Shown piece after piece: positions 44,963 through 53,482 of a stretch of 64,000 bases of DNA. A model generated the notes under the pieces. That model was not told where the DNA came from and did not search any database. It was given only the letters and a program-made list of their open reading frames with translations. The position numbers and the translations under genes are program-made. The stretch spans positions 4,782,501 through 4,846,500 of the forward strand of contig NZ_CP115484.1 of NCBI RefSeq assembly GCF_027627475.1, written 5' to 3'. Every line of letters begins with the position of its first letter. The stretch's first letter is position 1. The DNA comes from Paenibacillus sp. SYP-B4298 (GTDB lineage Bacteria > Bacillota > Bacilli > Paenibacillales > Paenibacillaceae).

Positions 44963-45757
44963 TTACGGAAGTTCGTACAGTTGCTTGTGTCCCAACTCGT
45001 CCAGACTGCGGAACTGATAGCCCTGGGCACGGGCAGCATCGATAATATCGCTAAGCGCCTCTGCGTTATCTTTGGAGACAGAGTGCAGGAGCATAACAGC
45101 GCCCGGATGTAGTTGACTCATCACATTATCATAGGCATAGCGCTTGCCGCGCTGCTGCTTCGTGTCCCAATCCTTGTAGGCTACCGACCAGAACACAATG
45201 GTATAGCCCATCTCATGACTGACCTTGAGCGAGTGCTCGCTGAAGATGCCCCGCGGCGGGCGCAGATAGTCCATTCGAGACTGCCCTGTCACTTTGGCTA
45301 CAGCATCCTTCACCTTATTCAGCTCTTCCTTAATCTGCTGGGTAGAGATCTGCGTCATATCCGGGTGGCTCCAGGAGTGGTTGCCTATAATATGACCCTC
45401 AGCCGCCATCCGCTTGAGCAGCTCCGGCTGATCGTTCACGTAATGACCGGTAACAAAAAAGGCAGCCGGCACCTTCTTGTGCTTCAGCACATCCAGAATC
45501 TGACCTGTATACCCATTCTCATAACCATTATCAAAGGTGAGGTACAACGACTTATCCGCTGCCCGTCCAAGAAATACACCACCATGTCGTTCAAGCAGCT
45601 CCTTGAACCCTTCCTCATCGATCGAAGCCGGACTGCCGCCACGACTCTTCTTGAAGCCGAAATGATAGGGCTGGGCAGCCGCCAGCGCTCCCGGTGCCAG
45701 TGCCAATGCCAGAATGATGAGCAGACATATCGCAGCACGACCGCGTTGATTGAACAA
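44963..45757 (-). CDS. polysaccharide deacetylase (PdaA-like, secreted)
   Basis: A 264-residue exported carbohydrate esterase family 4 enzyme. A signal peptide (about residues 1-27) precedes the NodB fold. Motif 1 reads LTFDNGYENGYT, with TFDNGYE in place of the usual TFDDGP, a PdaA hallmark. Motif 2 is GNHSWSHPDMT with the two metal His, then LRPPRG and, near the C-terminus, LLHSVSKD. PdaA removes the acetyl group from muramic acid, making muramic delta-lactam in the spore cortex needed for germination. The start is TTG behind AAGGGGTG. It fits a spore-former. Confidence 0.92.
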   Translation of the reverse strand: MFNQRGRAAICLLIILALALAPGALAAAQPYHFGFKKSRGGSPASIDEEGFKELLERHGGVFLGRAADKSLYLTFDNGYENGYTGQILDVLKHKKVPAAFFVTGHYVNDQPELLKRMAAEGHIIGNHSWSHPDMTQISTQQIKEELNKVKDAVAKVTGQSRMDYLRPPRGIFSEHSLKVSHEMGYTIVFWSVAYKDWDTKQQRGKRYAYDNVMSQLHPGAVMLLHSVSKDNAEALSDIIDAARAQGYQFRSLDELGHKQLYELP

Positions 45758-45850
45758 TGAACTTCACCCCTTGCACATTCGTTACAAGGTAGTATGCCAA
45801 GATCGCCCGTATCTCATCCGGCTATGGTGCGCTTGGTGCAGACGACAGGA

Positions 45851-46567
45851 TTAACGGTTGCCGGTGACGAGCAGGATGGCGCTCTTGTCCTGCTCATAAT
45901 TCCAGTCTACAAAGCAATCCTGAACGCGCTTGTTCAGGATGAAGTCAAAATTACTGTTATGTAAAAGACGTTCTTTCTCCATGCTCTTCTTGATTCTTTT
46001 GAGCAGCTCGCCCTGCCCGTGCCGAATCAGTTCCTTCTCTACCCCAAGCAGAATCCCCTGACGAATGACCACCAGTATCCGCGGGTTAAGCTCGAAGCTG
46101 ATGATCGTATCAGGCGCCCGTTCATTACTGTGGCTAATCTGCCTAAGCTCCCGCTCCAGCTCCAGTTGACCGGTATAGCTCGTCTCCAGAGGCGGAATGC
46201 CGGGTATCTGCTGCCTGAAGAGCCCCAGCAGCATCATCGTCCGTTCTTTCACATTCCAGTCATAATAGATTTCTTCCAGCCGATTCTCGGTTAGGTTTTC
46301 CACATAATCGGCAATCTCCGGAACCATCGTCTCCATCAGCCTGTCGCGCATATCATGAATAATTGCCTCATGTCCCTGCTCCAGCAAGACGCGCTCCGTG
46401 GGAGTAATAAAATTGCGCAGGTAGATCGCCATCACATTGCCCCCTAATGACACGAACACGGATTCTGGCCCCTTACCGAAAAAATCACGAAGCAGCTTGC
46501 CGGTATAGCTGGCAATTAGTTGCTGATGTTGGTTAATTTGTTGACTCATAGGATTTGACTCGTCCAT
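45851..46567 (-). CDS. DUF2294-type protein with two tandem domains
   Basis: A 238-residue cytoplasmic protein. Two copies of the same ~105-residue unit are visible: first SVFVSLGGNVMAIYLRN through EEIYYDWNVKERTMML, second TIISFELNPRILVVIRQ through QDCFVDWNYEQDKSAIL. Each copy has the pattern of a beta strand, a 'VLLEQGHE' or 'ELIRHGQGE' helix and a closing 'DWN' segment. The family has no firmly established function known to me. An internal ATG six codons in (MSQQINQ) may be the true start, since neither has a strong ribosome site. Confidence 0.78.
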   Translation of the reverse strand: MDESNPMSQQINQHQQLIASYTGKLLRDFFGKGPESVFVSLGGNVMAIYLRNFITPTERVLLEQGHEAIIHDMRDRLMETMVPEIADYVENLTENRLEEIYYDWNVKERTMMLLGLFRQQIPGIPPLETSYTGQLELERELRQISHSNERAPDTIISFELNPRILVVIRQGILLGVEKELIRHGQGELLKRIKKSMEKERLLHNSNFDFILNKRVQDCFVDWNYEQDKSAILLVTGNR

Positions 46568-46637
46568 GGTCTATGTATAGCAGATTCCCCATTACACAGG
46601 CCACCAGTTCGAGCTTGTGACAAGTCCTGTTATCCCC

Positions 46638-47573
46638 CTATCTCAGAAAAATCGGCAATTTCACGGTTACTGTTGTACCGCCGTTTCCGTTATTGTGAAA
46701 ATCAAGCTTCCCGTTGTGCTCCGCAACGATACGATGGCTTATCATCAATCCCAGTCCCGTTCCTTGCGCCTTCGTTGTAAAAAACGGCTCGCCCAGCCGC
46801 CCAAGCAGCTCCGTACCAATCCCGACACCCTGATCAGTGATCTGTACCGCCGCCCACTTATCGGACGAGGTCAATGTAATATTAATTTCGCCTCCTTTAT
46901 CCATAGACTCGATTGCATTTTTGATCAAATTTATAAACACCTGCTTCAGCTTATTCTCTTCCCCGTGGACGATCATGTCCTCCTGATCGCACTCCGCAGG
47001 CAGGATGCGCAGCTCGACGTTATAGAGGTTGGCCTGGGCGTGAAGAAGCAGAGCAACGTTTTGTAGGAGCGAATATAAGCGCACCTTCTCCAAAGCCGAG
47101 GGCTTGGGCACAGCCAGCTCCAGCAGCTCGCTGACGATGCCGTTGATGCGGTCAATCTCGGTCAGCATCAGATCGGTATACTGAGGATTTTTCGTTCGTC
47201 CAAGCTGAATGAAGCCCTTCAGGCTGGTAAGCGGATTCCTAATCTCATGCGCAATACCGGCCGCCAGCGTCCCGGCCAGCGTGAGCTTCTCTGTCTCCTC
47301 CAGACGGCCCTGCAGTTGTTTATTATTCTCACGGACGCTGCTCTGCTCGGCAATCGTATGCTCCTTCAGATACAGCAGCTTGTTACATCTGATGTGATAG
47401 ACGATTCCGCCTGTGACCAGCCCAGACGCAAACAGAAATCCCCAGAGCCCAATTACTAGCGAGCTGCCCAGAATATACAAGATGACCTGGTTGACCAGTA
47501 CAATAATGACTCCTAGACATATGACCAGCGACATAGGGAGTTGAAACATTTTCCTATGAAACATCCCCTTCAA
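46638..47573 (-). CDS. sensor histidine kinase, short membrane form (sporulation-kinase type)
   Basis: A 311-residue kinase. Two closely spaced membrane helices (about residues 12-55) with almost no external loop, a short coiled coil, HisKA with AAGIAHEIRNPLTSLKGF, then HATPase with NLIKNAIESMDKGGE and GTGLGLMISHRIV. The size resembles minimal intramembrane-sensing kinases. The catalytic region is closely related to those at 28496, 51129 and 55628. No cognate regulator is adjacent, so Spo0F is the likely acceptor. The start is ambiguous: TTG at 47571-47573 or an ATG 3 or 8 codons later. Confidence 0.9.
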   Translation of the reverse strand: MKGMFHRKMFQLPMSLVICLGVIIVLVNQVILYILGSSLVIGLWGFLFASGLVTGGIVYHIRCNKLLYLKEHTIAEQSSVRENNKQLQGRLEETEKLTLAGTLAAGIAHEIRNPLTSLKGFIQLGRTKNPQYTDLMLTEIDRINGIVSELLELAVPKPSALEKVRLYSLLQNVALLLHAQANLYNVELRILPAECDQEDMIVHGEENKLKQVFINLIKNAIESMDKGGEINITLTSSDKWAAVQITDQGVGIGTELLGRLGEPFFTTKAQGTGLGLMISHRIVAEHNGKLDFHNNGNGGTTVTVKLPIFLR

Positions 47574-47604
47574 ACCCCCAGCTTTTGAAAAAAATGTAAT
47601 AAAT

Positions 47605-47639
47605 AAAAAAGCCTAACTGCTCACTAAGAGTAGTTAGGC
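47605..47639 (-). terminator. intrinsic terminator of the 40-codon gene
   Basis: On the minus strand GCCTAACT / AGTTAGGC (8 bp) with an inner loop, directly followed by TTTTTTATTT. It closes a short transcription unit with the promoter at 47816-47824. Confidence 0.9.
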
Positions 47640-47670
47640 CATGCAGTGACTTGGATTCGCGTTGAATCTT

Positions 47671-47793
47671 TCACTCATTTACCCGTAATACATCGTTAAG
47701 GTTCATTCTAAACAGGTTTGCTATTCTATGTACGATAGGAATTAGAAGAACCAGCAGCAAGATGGTATTGAATAACTGTATATCAATTCGCAT
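47671..47793 (-). CDS. small hydrophobic membrane peptide (40 aa)
   Basis: The frame opens at ATG 47791-47793 with GGGAG seven bases upstream and encodes 40 residues: a hydrophobic helix (FNTILLLVLLIPIV) and a polar C-terminus ending NDVLRVNE. An extended -10 promoter (47816-47824) and a strong terminator (47605-47639) frame it as a ~200-base transcript. It is divergent from the adenosine deaminase gene. The size and shape recall type I toxin peptides or small membrane regulators, but I recognise no family and no antisense partner is evident. The same frame continues upstream without a stop into adenosine deaminase antisense, which is not coding. Confidence 0.6.
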   Translation of the reverse strand: MRIDIQLFNTILLLVLLIPIVHRIANLFRMNLNDVLRVNE

Positions 47794-47815
47794 ATATCCG
47801 CTCCCAGTCGACCCC

Positions 47816-47824
47816 ATTATATCA
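47816..47824 (-). promoter_or_regulatory. extended -10 promoter of the 40-codon gene
   Basis: On the minus strand TG-A-TATAAT, a perfect extended -10 element, 22 bases before the ATG. No good -35 box is present (a T-run lies there), which is normal for extended -10 promoters. Confidence 0.6.
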
Positions 47825-47891
47825 CAAGGACTTGCACAAAAAAAGCTATTTGACGCTTGATAACAAAAGATTGCTTTACAGCATTTGACTT

Positions 47892-47922
47892 TTGACGAAC
47901 ACCTCGTTATGTTGTGTATATT
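47892..47922 (+). promoter_or_regulatory. promoter of adenosine deaminase
   Basis: TTGACG (47892-47897) with either TGTATA (47915-47920, spacer 17) or TATATT (47917-47922, spacer 19), 18-25 bases before the ATG. Confidence 0.5.
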
Positions 47923-47939
47923 AGAGCAAAGGAGCCGAT

Positions 47940-48995
47940 ATGATGATTCATCCGATTCCAATCGACAAGCTGCGGCTGATGCCCAAAACCGAGCTGCATC
48001 TGCATCTGGATGGCTGCGTTCGCCCGGCCACGCTGATCGAGCTGGCACAGAGTCAGCACTATGCCTTGCCCGTGCAAGACGCTGCCCAGCTATTGCCCTA
48101 TATGCAGGTCGGTGAGCACTGCGGCAGTCTGAAGGAGTACTTAGAGAAGTTCGATTTCGTGTTGCCGCTGCTGCAGACAGCGGAGGCGCTGGAGAGAGTG
48201 GCCTACGAGGCCGTGGCGCATTGTGCGGAGCAGGGCTGTCTCTATGCAGAGATTCGCTTTGCCCCGCAGCTTCACACCATGCAAGGGCTGACGCTTGTTG
48301 AGACCATCCGCTGTGTACTCCGCGGCCTGACGCAGGCACAGGCCGACCATGACATCCAGGCGCAAGCGATCATTATATGCATGCGCCATCATAGCGAGGC
48401 GCTTAATCTGGCTGTTGTCGAAGCCGCCGCCCTGCTTGCCGGGCAAGGCGTCGCAGCCGTTGATCTGGCAGGCGATGAGGCTTCCTATCCGCCGCGGCTG
48501 TTCCGCCGGGTATTCGCCCGCGCTCGCGAGCTGGGCCTTCCGGCGACAATCCATGCTGGTGAGGCCGCCGGTACGGATAGCATCCGCGAGGCACTCGATG
48601 GGCTGGGTGCTGTCCGTATCGGCCATGGCATCCGGTTGAAGGAATCCCCAGAGCTAGTCGCCGAGGTGCAGTCACGCCGTGTGCCGCTTGAGATGTGTCC
48701 GACGAGCAATATTCAGACGAAGGCTGTGCCAGGCTGGGAGGCTTATCCCATCCGCGAGTATGTCGACAGAGGACTTCTGGTGACGGTCAATACCGACAAT
48801 CCCACGGTATCCCACACGACCCTCACTTCGGAATATGCCGAGCTGAATCGCCGCTTCGGATTCTCCTGGGACGAACTGAAGCAGATTGCGCTGAACGGCG
48901 CCGCAGCCGCATGGCTGCCTGAGGCGGATAAGCAGGCGCTGAGAATAGCCATGCTGGAGAGATTCCGCAGGCTGGAACAGGAAATGAATCCATAG
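47940..48995 (+). CDS. add: adenosine deaminase
   Basis: A 351-residue amidohydrolase converting adenosine to inosine. The zinc ligands are visible in KTELHLHLDG near residue 16, then IHAGEA near 205, and VNTDNPTV near residue 282 (the NTDN form seen in several Gram-positive enzymes). MRHHS and the segment LDGLGAVRIGHGIRL are further signature segments. The ATG has AAAGGAG upstream and its own promoter. It acts in purine salvage in the cytoplasm and appears monocistronic, ending at the hairpin 49015-49055. Confidence 0.95.
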   Translation: MMIHPIPIDKLRLMPKTELHLHLDGCVRPATLIELAQSQHYALPVQDAAQLLPYMQVGEHCGSLKEYLEKFDFVLPLLQTAEALERVAYEAVAHCAEQGCLYAEIRFAPQLHTMQGLTLVETIRCVLRGLTQAQADHDIQAQAIIICMRHHSEALNLAVVEAAALLAGQGVAAVDLAGDEASYPPRLFRRVFARARELGLPATIHAGEAAGTDSIREALDGLGAVRIGHGIRLKESPELVAEVQSRRVPLEMCPTSNIQTKAVPGWEAYPIREYVDRGLLVTVNTDNPTVSHTTLTSEYAELNRRFGFSWDELKQIALNGAAAAWLPEADKQALRIAMLERFRRLEQEMNP

Positions 48996-49014
48996 GCACA
49001 TACGGGTTGAAATG

Positions 49015-49055
49015 CAGCAGGCTCCTTCGCGATACGCGAAGGAGCCTGCTGTTGC
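49015..49055. terminator. long bidirectional hairpin after adenosine deaminase
   Basis: A 17-bp perfect stem CAGCAGGCTCCTTCGCG / CGCGAAGGAGCCTGCTG with a 3-base loop. The T-run is weak on both sides. It lies between the plus-strand deaminase and the minus-strand Asn-rich gene. Confidence 0.6.
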
Positions 49056-49145
49056 TATATCGATATGCAGCCCCGGTAGCTGCCCCCAGTATATAGCGCA
49101 GCATCTGCCCAGACAGTCACCTTCATGCTGCCTTGGTGCTTCCTG

Positions 49146-49328
49146 CTAGGAATCCTTGTTATGGACATACTCATTTGGGATATCCCCGTTGTTTTGGGGG
49201 TTATTATTTTTATATTGGCTTTTGCGACCGTTGCGGAATTCCCCGCCATGCACCTCGGATGTACGCTGACCGTTGTTGTCGCTGTTCTCATTGCGGTTAC
49301 GGTTGTAGTTCACATTGCGGCTCATCAT
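49146..49328 (-). CDS. small Asn-rich hydrophilic protein (60 aa)
   Basis: A 60-residue frame with GGGAGG six bases before ATGATG, so either Met can start. The product is soluble and very rich in Asn, Arg, Gly and Ser (for example SRNVNYNRNRNENSDNNG), without a hydrophobic segment, and probably disordered. Such compositions occur among small spore or stress proteins. The opposite strand carries a longer hydrophobic frame (49125-49490) with no ribosome site, which I take as the shadow. Confidence 0.5.
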   Translation of the reverse strand: MMSRNVNYNRNRNENSDNNGQRTSEVHGGEFRNGRKSQYKNNNPQNNGDIPNEYVHNKDS

Positions 49329-49585
49329 GCAGCCCTCCCTTCTGATGCTGTAGTGTCTAACGGGAGAGCAGGAATTATACCTCGCACGCCATGCCCCGGC
49401 AACTTATATGAGGCGTCTGGGAGCTTCCTGGCAACCATGCGACAGCATCTGTGCCCGGATGCATCTCAGCCCTGTGCGGTTGCAGGGTAATGAGAATGCC
49501 GGGCCGTATTGCACAATTTTGCTGCGCGCACGTATAACAAAGCCCGATGTTTACCCATCCTAATAGGAAGAGAGGAGGTGAAACC

Positions 49586-49738
49586 ATGGCACAAGATGTA
49601 TTGTGTGAAGTAAACTCCTGTAAATATTGGAGCAACGGCAACAAATGCAGCGCGTCCTCCATCTATGTCGTAAGCCGCGGGCAGCATGCCCGCAACTCGG
49701 AGGAAACCGACTGCAAAACCTTCGAACCCAAGCTGTAG
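49586..49738 (+). CDS. DUF1540-type small Cys-rich protein
   Basis: A 50-residue protein starting MAQDVLCEVNSCKYW, with a perfect AGGAGGTG ribosome site seven bases before the ATG. Four cysteines in the spacing CEVNSC, then NKCSA, then DCKTF match DUF1540, a short probable metal-binding module common in spore-forming Firmicutes. The function is not established. An ATG 13 codons upstream is in frame, but the ribosome site excludes it. A terminator hairpin follows at 31 bases. Confidence 0.9.
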   Translation: MAQDVLCEVNSCKYWSNGNKCSASSIYVVSRGQHARNSEETDCKTFEPKL

Positions 49739-49768
49739 TCTATCACGCAACCCCATATCAGATTCCAC

Positions 49769-49801
49769 GAAGACAGCGGCCTCGGCAGGGCCGCTGTCTT
49801 C
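49769..49801 (+). terminator. hairpin terminator after the DUF1540 gene
   Basis: Perfect 13-bp stem GAAGACAGCGGCC / GGCCGCTGTCTTC with a 7-base loop. The following T-run is weak. Confidence 0.6.
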
Positions 49802-49883
49802 ATGCTGCCGCTGCTGGTTACAGTATTTCCAATAATGATAATTATTATCACTTTTTATCTTTCGCTTGATCCTCCAGGTGAGT

Positions 49884-51005
49884 TCAATCCACTCCGTAGG
49901 GCTTTTCCTGATATTCAAATCCCGGACTTTGCTCCTGATCGTGGTAGGCCGAATGGAAGATATGTGTGGTAGCTGGCGATAGCGGCGGAATCAGCCATGA
50001 CCAGCGTCCCGTGACCTCCCGTCCACTCTCTGCCTCCCGCTCCTCGAAGCGCTGAAACTGCGTGGCGGCAGTGTGGTGATCGACGATCGTTACACCATGC
50101 TTCTTGTAGGAATCCAGCACCGCGGCATTCAGCTCCACCAGCGCGCGATCCTTCCAGAGGGTCGAGGCATGTGAAGAGGGGTCAAGCCCCATCGCCCTGG
50201 CTACGGCGGGAAGCATGTTGTAGCGGCTCGTGTCCGCCAGATTGCGCGCCCCAATCTCGGTGCCCATATACCATCCATTGAACGGTGCCGCGGTATATGA
50301 GATGCCTCCGATCTCCAGCCGCATATCCGATACGATCGGCACGCCGTACCACTGTAACCCCAGCTTATTGAATGCCGCCAGTTGCGGATGGCGGATCGGC
50401 ACCTCCAGCACATCCTCCCTGTGTAGCGGGAACCATTGCGGCCTCTCCTCGCCGATCTGAATAACGAGTGGCAGCAGATCGTAAGCCGTCCCAGCTCCCC
50501 GCCAGCCCAGGGACTGGCAAACCTCGGTAAATCGCACGGACGCCGGATCGCCCAGCACCCCTTCATCCGTCTCATAGCCAGCATAACGGATCAGTTGGTG
50601 ATTCCATATCCGAACATCGCCGCCCTGCTCCAGCCCGGATGCCTTGAACACGGTAATCGCCGGGCGGATACGACCGCCATTGGTTGCCCAGCGGATGTGA
50701 TGCTGCAGAGCGTCAGCAATCTGCCGGGCATCGGTCAGCGCCCGCGCGTCGATTACATGCAGCGTCTCCCAGAACAGCCGACCGATGCAGCGATTGCTGC
50801 CTCGCCACGCCATCCGCGCGCCATGCTCCAGCTCCTCCACTGTATGCGTATAGGCCCCTGTCTCCTCGATTGCCTCGCGAATGGCAGCCAGCCGCTCCTC
50901 TGTCTCCTCATCCGTCTTCCCCAGCTCGCGGTAGCAGCGATGGATGAACTCGCTTGCCTTCGCATATCGCTCCTGTTCCTGTTCCTGTAGCTCCTGTATG
51001 TTCAT
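49884..51005 (-). CDS. nos: bacterial nitric oxide synthase oxygenase
   Basis: A 373-residue oxygenase-only NO synthase. The heme-thiolate Cys is near residue 73 in [13 protein letters not shown], followed by family segments [13 protein letters not shown], the arginine-site region [14 protein letters not shown], and the C-terminal [10 protein letters not shown] and [10 protein letters not shown] (pterin and heme edge). There is no N-terminal hook and no fused reductase, as in other bacilli, where general flavodoxin or ferredoxin reductases donate electrons. It makes NO from arginine for oxidative-stress and antibiotic protection. The ATG has GAGGGGAA upstream; it appears monocistronic. Confidence 0.96.
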   Translation of the reverse strand: MNIQELQEQEQERYAKASEFIHRCYRELGKTDEETEERLAAIREAIEETGAYTHTVEELEHGARMAWRGSNRCIGRLFWETLHVIDARALTDARQIADALQHHIRWATNGGRIRPAITVFKASGLEQGGDVRIWNHQLIRYAGYETDEGVLGDPASVRFTEVCQSLGWRGAGTAYDLLPLVIQIGEERPQWFPLHREDVLEVPIRHPQLAAFNKLGLQWYGVPIVSDMRLEIGGISYTAAPFNGWYMGTEIGARNLADTSRYNMLPAVARAMGLDPSSHASTLWKDRALVELNAAVLDSYKKHGVTIVDHHTAATQFQRFEEREAESGREVTGRWSWLIPPLSPATTHIFHSAYHDQEQSPGFEYQEKPYGVD

Positions 51006-51128
51006 GGTGTTCCCCTCAGTTCAATAAGTACCCTTATTATAGCTTAGCTACAAAGCCGATGCCAATCCACAGCCCGAAGCTGACAAGACACAAACGACAC
51101 GCTTTCGTTGTATCAGCCTGAGGGTAGG

Positions 51129-53225
51129 CTACAGCAGAGCGGGCAGCCGGATCGATACCGTCGTCCCGACATTTTCCACGCTGGAGATGTGCATGCAGCC
51201 CTTGTGCCCTTCAATAATGTTGAAGCTTACCATCATGCCAAGCCCTGTGCCCTTCTCCTTGGTGGTGAAAAATGGCTCTCCTAGCCGCTGCAGCTTGTCC
51301 GATGGAATGCCGCAGCCCTCGTCGCGAATGCTGATGCCGATCATATCATTATCGACCCGCTTCATGGAGACATGAATGATCCCGCCCCCTGGCATGGACT
51401 CAATCGCATTTTTGAGCAGATTGATGAAGACCTGCTTGAGCTGATTCTCAACACACTGGATCAACGGCAGCGTATCCTCCACCTCAGTAATGATATGCAC
51501 CTTGTTCAATATAGCCTGTGTATCGATTAATAGCAGGACATCATTCAAGATGTGCAGCAGGTTGCTGGGCTGGAAATTAATGATTTTGGGCTTGGACAGC
51601 AGCAGCAGCTCGTTAATAATATGCTCGATCCGGTTGAACTCCGAGAGCATGATGGCAATATATTTCTCATTGCCTCCCTGCGCCTTCATCAGTTGCACGA
51701 ATCCCTTGAGCGCTGTCAGCGGATTGCGGATCTCATGCGCGATCCCCGCCGCTAATTCGCCCACCGCTGAGAGCATCTCGGATTTGCGCAGCAGCTCCTC
51801 CGTCTTCTTATGCTCTGTAATGTCCTCCGACATCTTCAGATAATGGATGATTTCGCCGTCCTTGTTTTTGATCGGCTGTATGGAGCAGCTCTCCCAGTAC
51901 CAGTCGGCATCCCCATGATTGCGCCGGTTTTTCAAGTCGCCAGACCATTCCTTGCCGCTGGCAATGGCACGCATGATCTCGCTCACCTGGCTCGGAGAAG
52001 CGGTGTGGGCATTCAGATACTCTCTCAGGTTGCAGTGCAGCACTTCCTTCTCCGTTAGCCCCGTCTTCTTGGTAAAGGCCGGGTTCACGTATTCAATATA
52101 GCCCTCTACATCCATAATCATGACCATGCTTGGGCTCTGCTCAATCGCATACGACAGCTTCTCCAGCTCTGTGTTCGCCTGCTTGAGCTCTGTAATATCA
52201 ACGAAGGTCAGCACTGCGCCATGCACCAGGTTGTCCATCGTCCGATAGGGCAAAATACGCATACTGTACCACCGTCCGCTCAGACTGCGCACCTCGCGTT
52301 CAATGGTTTTGTATGAGGATAGCACCAACTGAATATCCTCCAGCAGCGAATTATATTTTAATTGATGGGTAATGTGGTAGATCGGACGGCCAATATCGAC
52401 TTGCATCAGGTGAAACAGCTTCGTTGCCGACGGCGTGAACCGACGAATATGCATCTCCGTATCCAGGAACAGCGTTCCGATTCGTGTGCTGACGAGGAAA
52501 TTGTCCATATCATTATTCAGCTCGGTCAAGTCAAATAATTTGCGTTGCAGCTCCAGATTGACCAGCATCAATTCGTTATTGACCGTATGCAGCTCCTCGT
52601 TGCTGTTCTTCAGCTCATCATTAACCAGCACCAGCTCGTCATTCAGCTCCAGCAGCGCATTGTTGGAGGCCTCAAGCTTCTGAATCGTCTGCTTCAGATT
52701 GTCCTGCGTACATTCCAGCTCGCTCTCCAAGGCGCGAATATGCGTATAGACGCTGTCGTCGATCCCTGCGATTCCTGCAATACCCGCGAGTCCTTCCCCC
52801 GGAATTTCCTCGACGATAAAAATTACCATCAGCTCCATCTCTTTCTGAGCGGAGAACGGCTCCACCGCCAGATGCATCCGACCTCTCCCCGAATCATCCA
52901 CGACATGAAAATCGCGGCAGACGACCTTGCGATTCTCCTGGCGGGCTTGATGGAGCGCGGTGCCGATAACCAGCGCTAGCTGCGATGACAGCATCTTGAA
53001 CAGATTCAGGCTGATCTTGCCTTTGGGAATGGCAATATAACGCTCGATCGGGCCGGACGTATGTACAATATCGTTGAATTTATTCACCAGGATACAGGGC
53101 GGCAAAAACTCATTTATCAACGTGCTATACAGCTCCGTTTGTTTCATGCAAGCTGTATTCAATGAAGTTTCATCCACGCTCCAATCCTGATTGGAGCATG
53201 CAGAAGCTATTGGATCTGCTGTCAC
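51129..53225 (-). CDS. cytoplasmic PAS sensor histidine kinase with a CheB/CheR-fusion-like linker
   Basis: A ~698-residue soluble kinase. The N-terminal ~170 residues (LPPCILVNKFNDIVHTSG) and a long coiled coil with repeated NDELVLVNDELKNSNEEL-type heptads, followed by a PAS_10-like domain (GTLFLDTEMHIRRFTP), match the tail of CheB/CheR hybrid proteins, but no methylase or methylesterase is present. A second PAS (about 375-495) precedes HisKA (AGIAHEIRNPLTALKGF) and HATPase (NLLKNAIESMPGGG). The GTG at 53223-53225 has AGGGAGG ten bases upstream. A GTG 18 codons earlier or an ATG at 53142-53144, where similarity to the family begins, are alternatives. No adjacent regulator exists. Confidence 0.87.
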   Translation of the reverse strand: MTADPIASACSNQDWSVDETSLNTACMKQTELYSTLINEFLPPCILVNKFNDIVHTSGPIERYIAIPKGKISLNLFKMLSSQLALVIGTALHQARQENRKVVCRDFHVVDDSGRGRMHLAVEPFSAQKEMELMVIFIVEEIPGEGLAGIAGIAGIDDSVYTHIRALESELECTQDNLKQTIQKLEASNNALLELNDELVLVNDELKNSNEELHTVNNELMLVNLELQRKLFDLTELNNDMDNFLVSTRIGTLFLDTEMHIRRFTPSATKLFHLMQVDIGRPIYHITHQLKYNSLLEDIQLVLSSYKTIEREVRSLSGRWYSMRILPYRTMDNLVHGAVLTFVDITELKQANTELEKLSYAIEQSPSMVMIMDVEGYIEYVNPAFTKKTGLTEKEVLHCNLREYLNAHTASPSQVSEIMRAIASGKEWSGDLKNRRNHGDADWYWESCSIQPIKNKDGEIIHYLKMSEDITEHKKTEELLRKSEMLSAVGELAAGIAHEIRNPLTALKGFVQLMKAQGGNEKYIAIMLSEFNRIEHIINELLLLSKPKIINFQPSNLLHILNDVLLLIDTQAILNKVHIITEVEDTLPLIQCVENQLKQVFINLLKNAIESMPGGGIIHVSMKRVDNDMIGISIRDEGCGIPSDKLQRLGEPFFTTKEKGTGLGMMVSFNIIEGHKGCMHISSVENVGTTVSIRLPALL

Positions 53226-53427
53226 CGCGGCACAACCTCCCTGCGCTATGGCTCTCCCTGCGCTATGGCTTTTCCTCACCCATTTCTCCCCGCGCCTCGC
53301 AAATTCCTTCCCTACGTCAAAAGCTCTATTGGTTCGACAAAGCTTGCCAAGTTCTGCACAGCCATAAGCTGCGCCCCCACTTCATCGCTTGCTCAGATGG
53401 ACACCGGTTGTATTCTGATCCATGAAC

Positions 53428-53461
53428 GAAAGCCGCCTCTCTGCAACAGAGAAGCGGCTTG
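53428..53461 (-). terminator. intrinsic terminator after the LysM-M14 peptidase gene
   Basis: On the minus strand AAGCCGCTTCTCTG / CAGAGAGGCGGCTT (one mismatch) with a 3-base loop and TTTC following, 22 bases beyond the stop codon. Confidence 0.7.
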
Positions 53462-53482
53462 GAATCGGGCCTTAGGTTTAAA

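Noticed and set aside
47671-48339. 222-codon minus-strand frame overlapping adenosine deaminase
   Set aside because: Only its last 40 codons, behind a ribosome site at 47791, are accepted; the rest is antisense to a conserved enzyme.
49125-49490. 121-codon hydrophobic plus-strand frame
   Set aside because: No ribosome site, and it overlaps the minus-strand Asn-rich gene whose start is well supported; the hydrophobicity is the complement of Asn codons.
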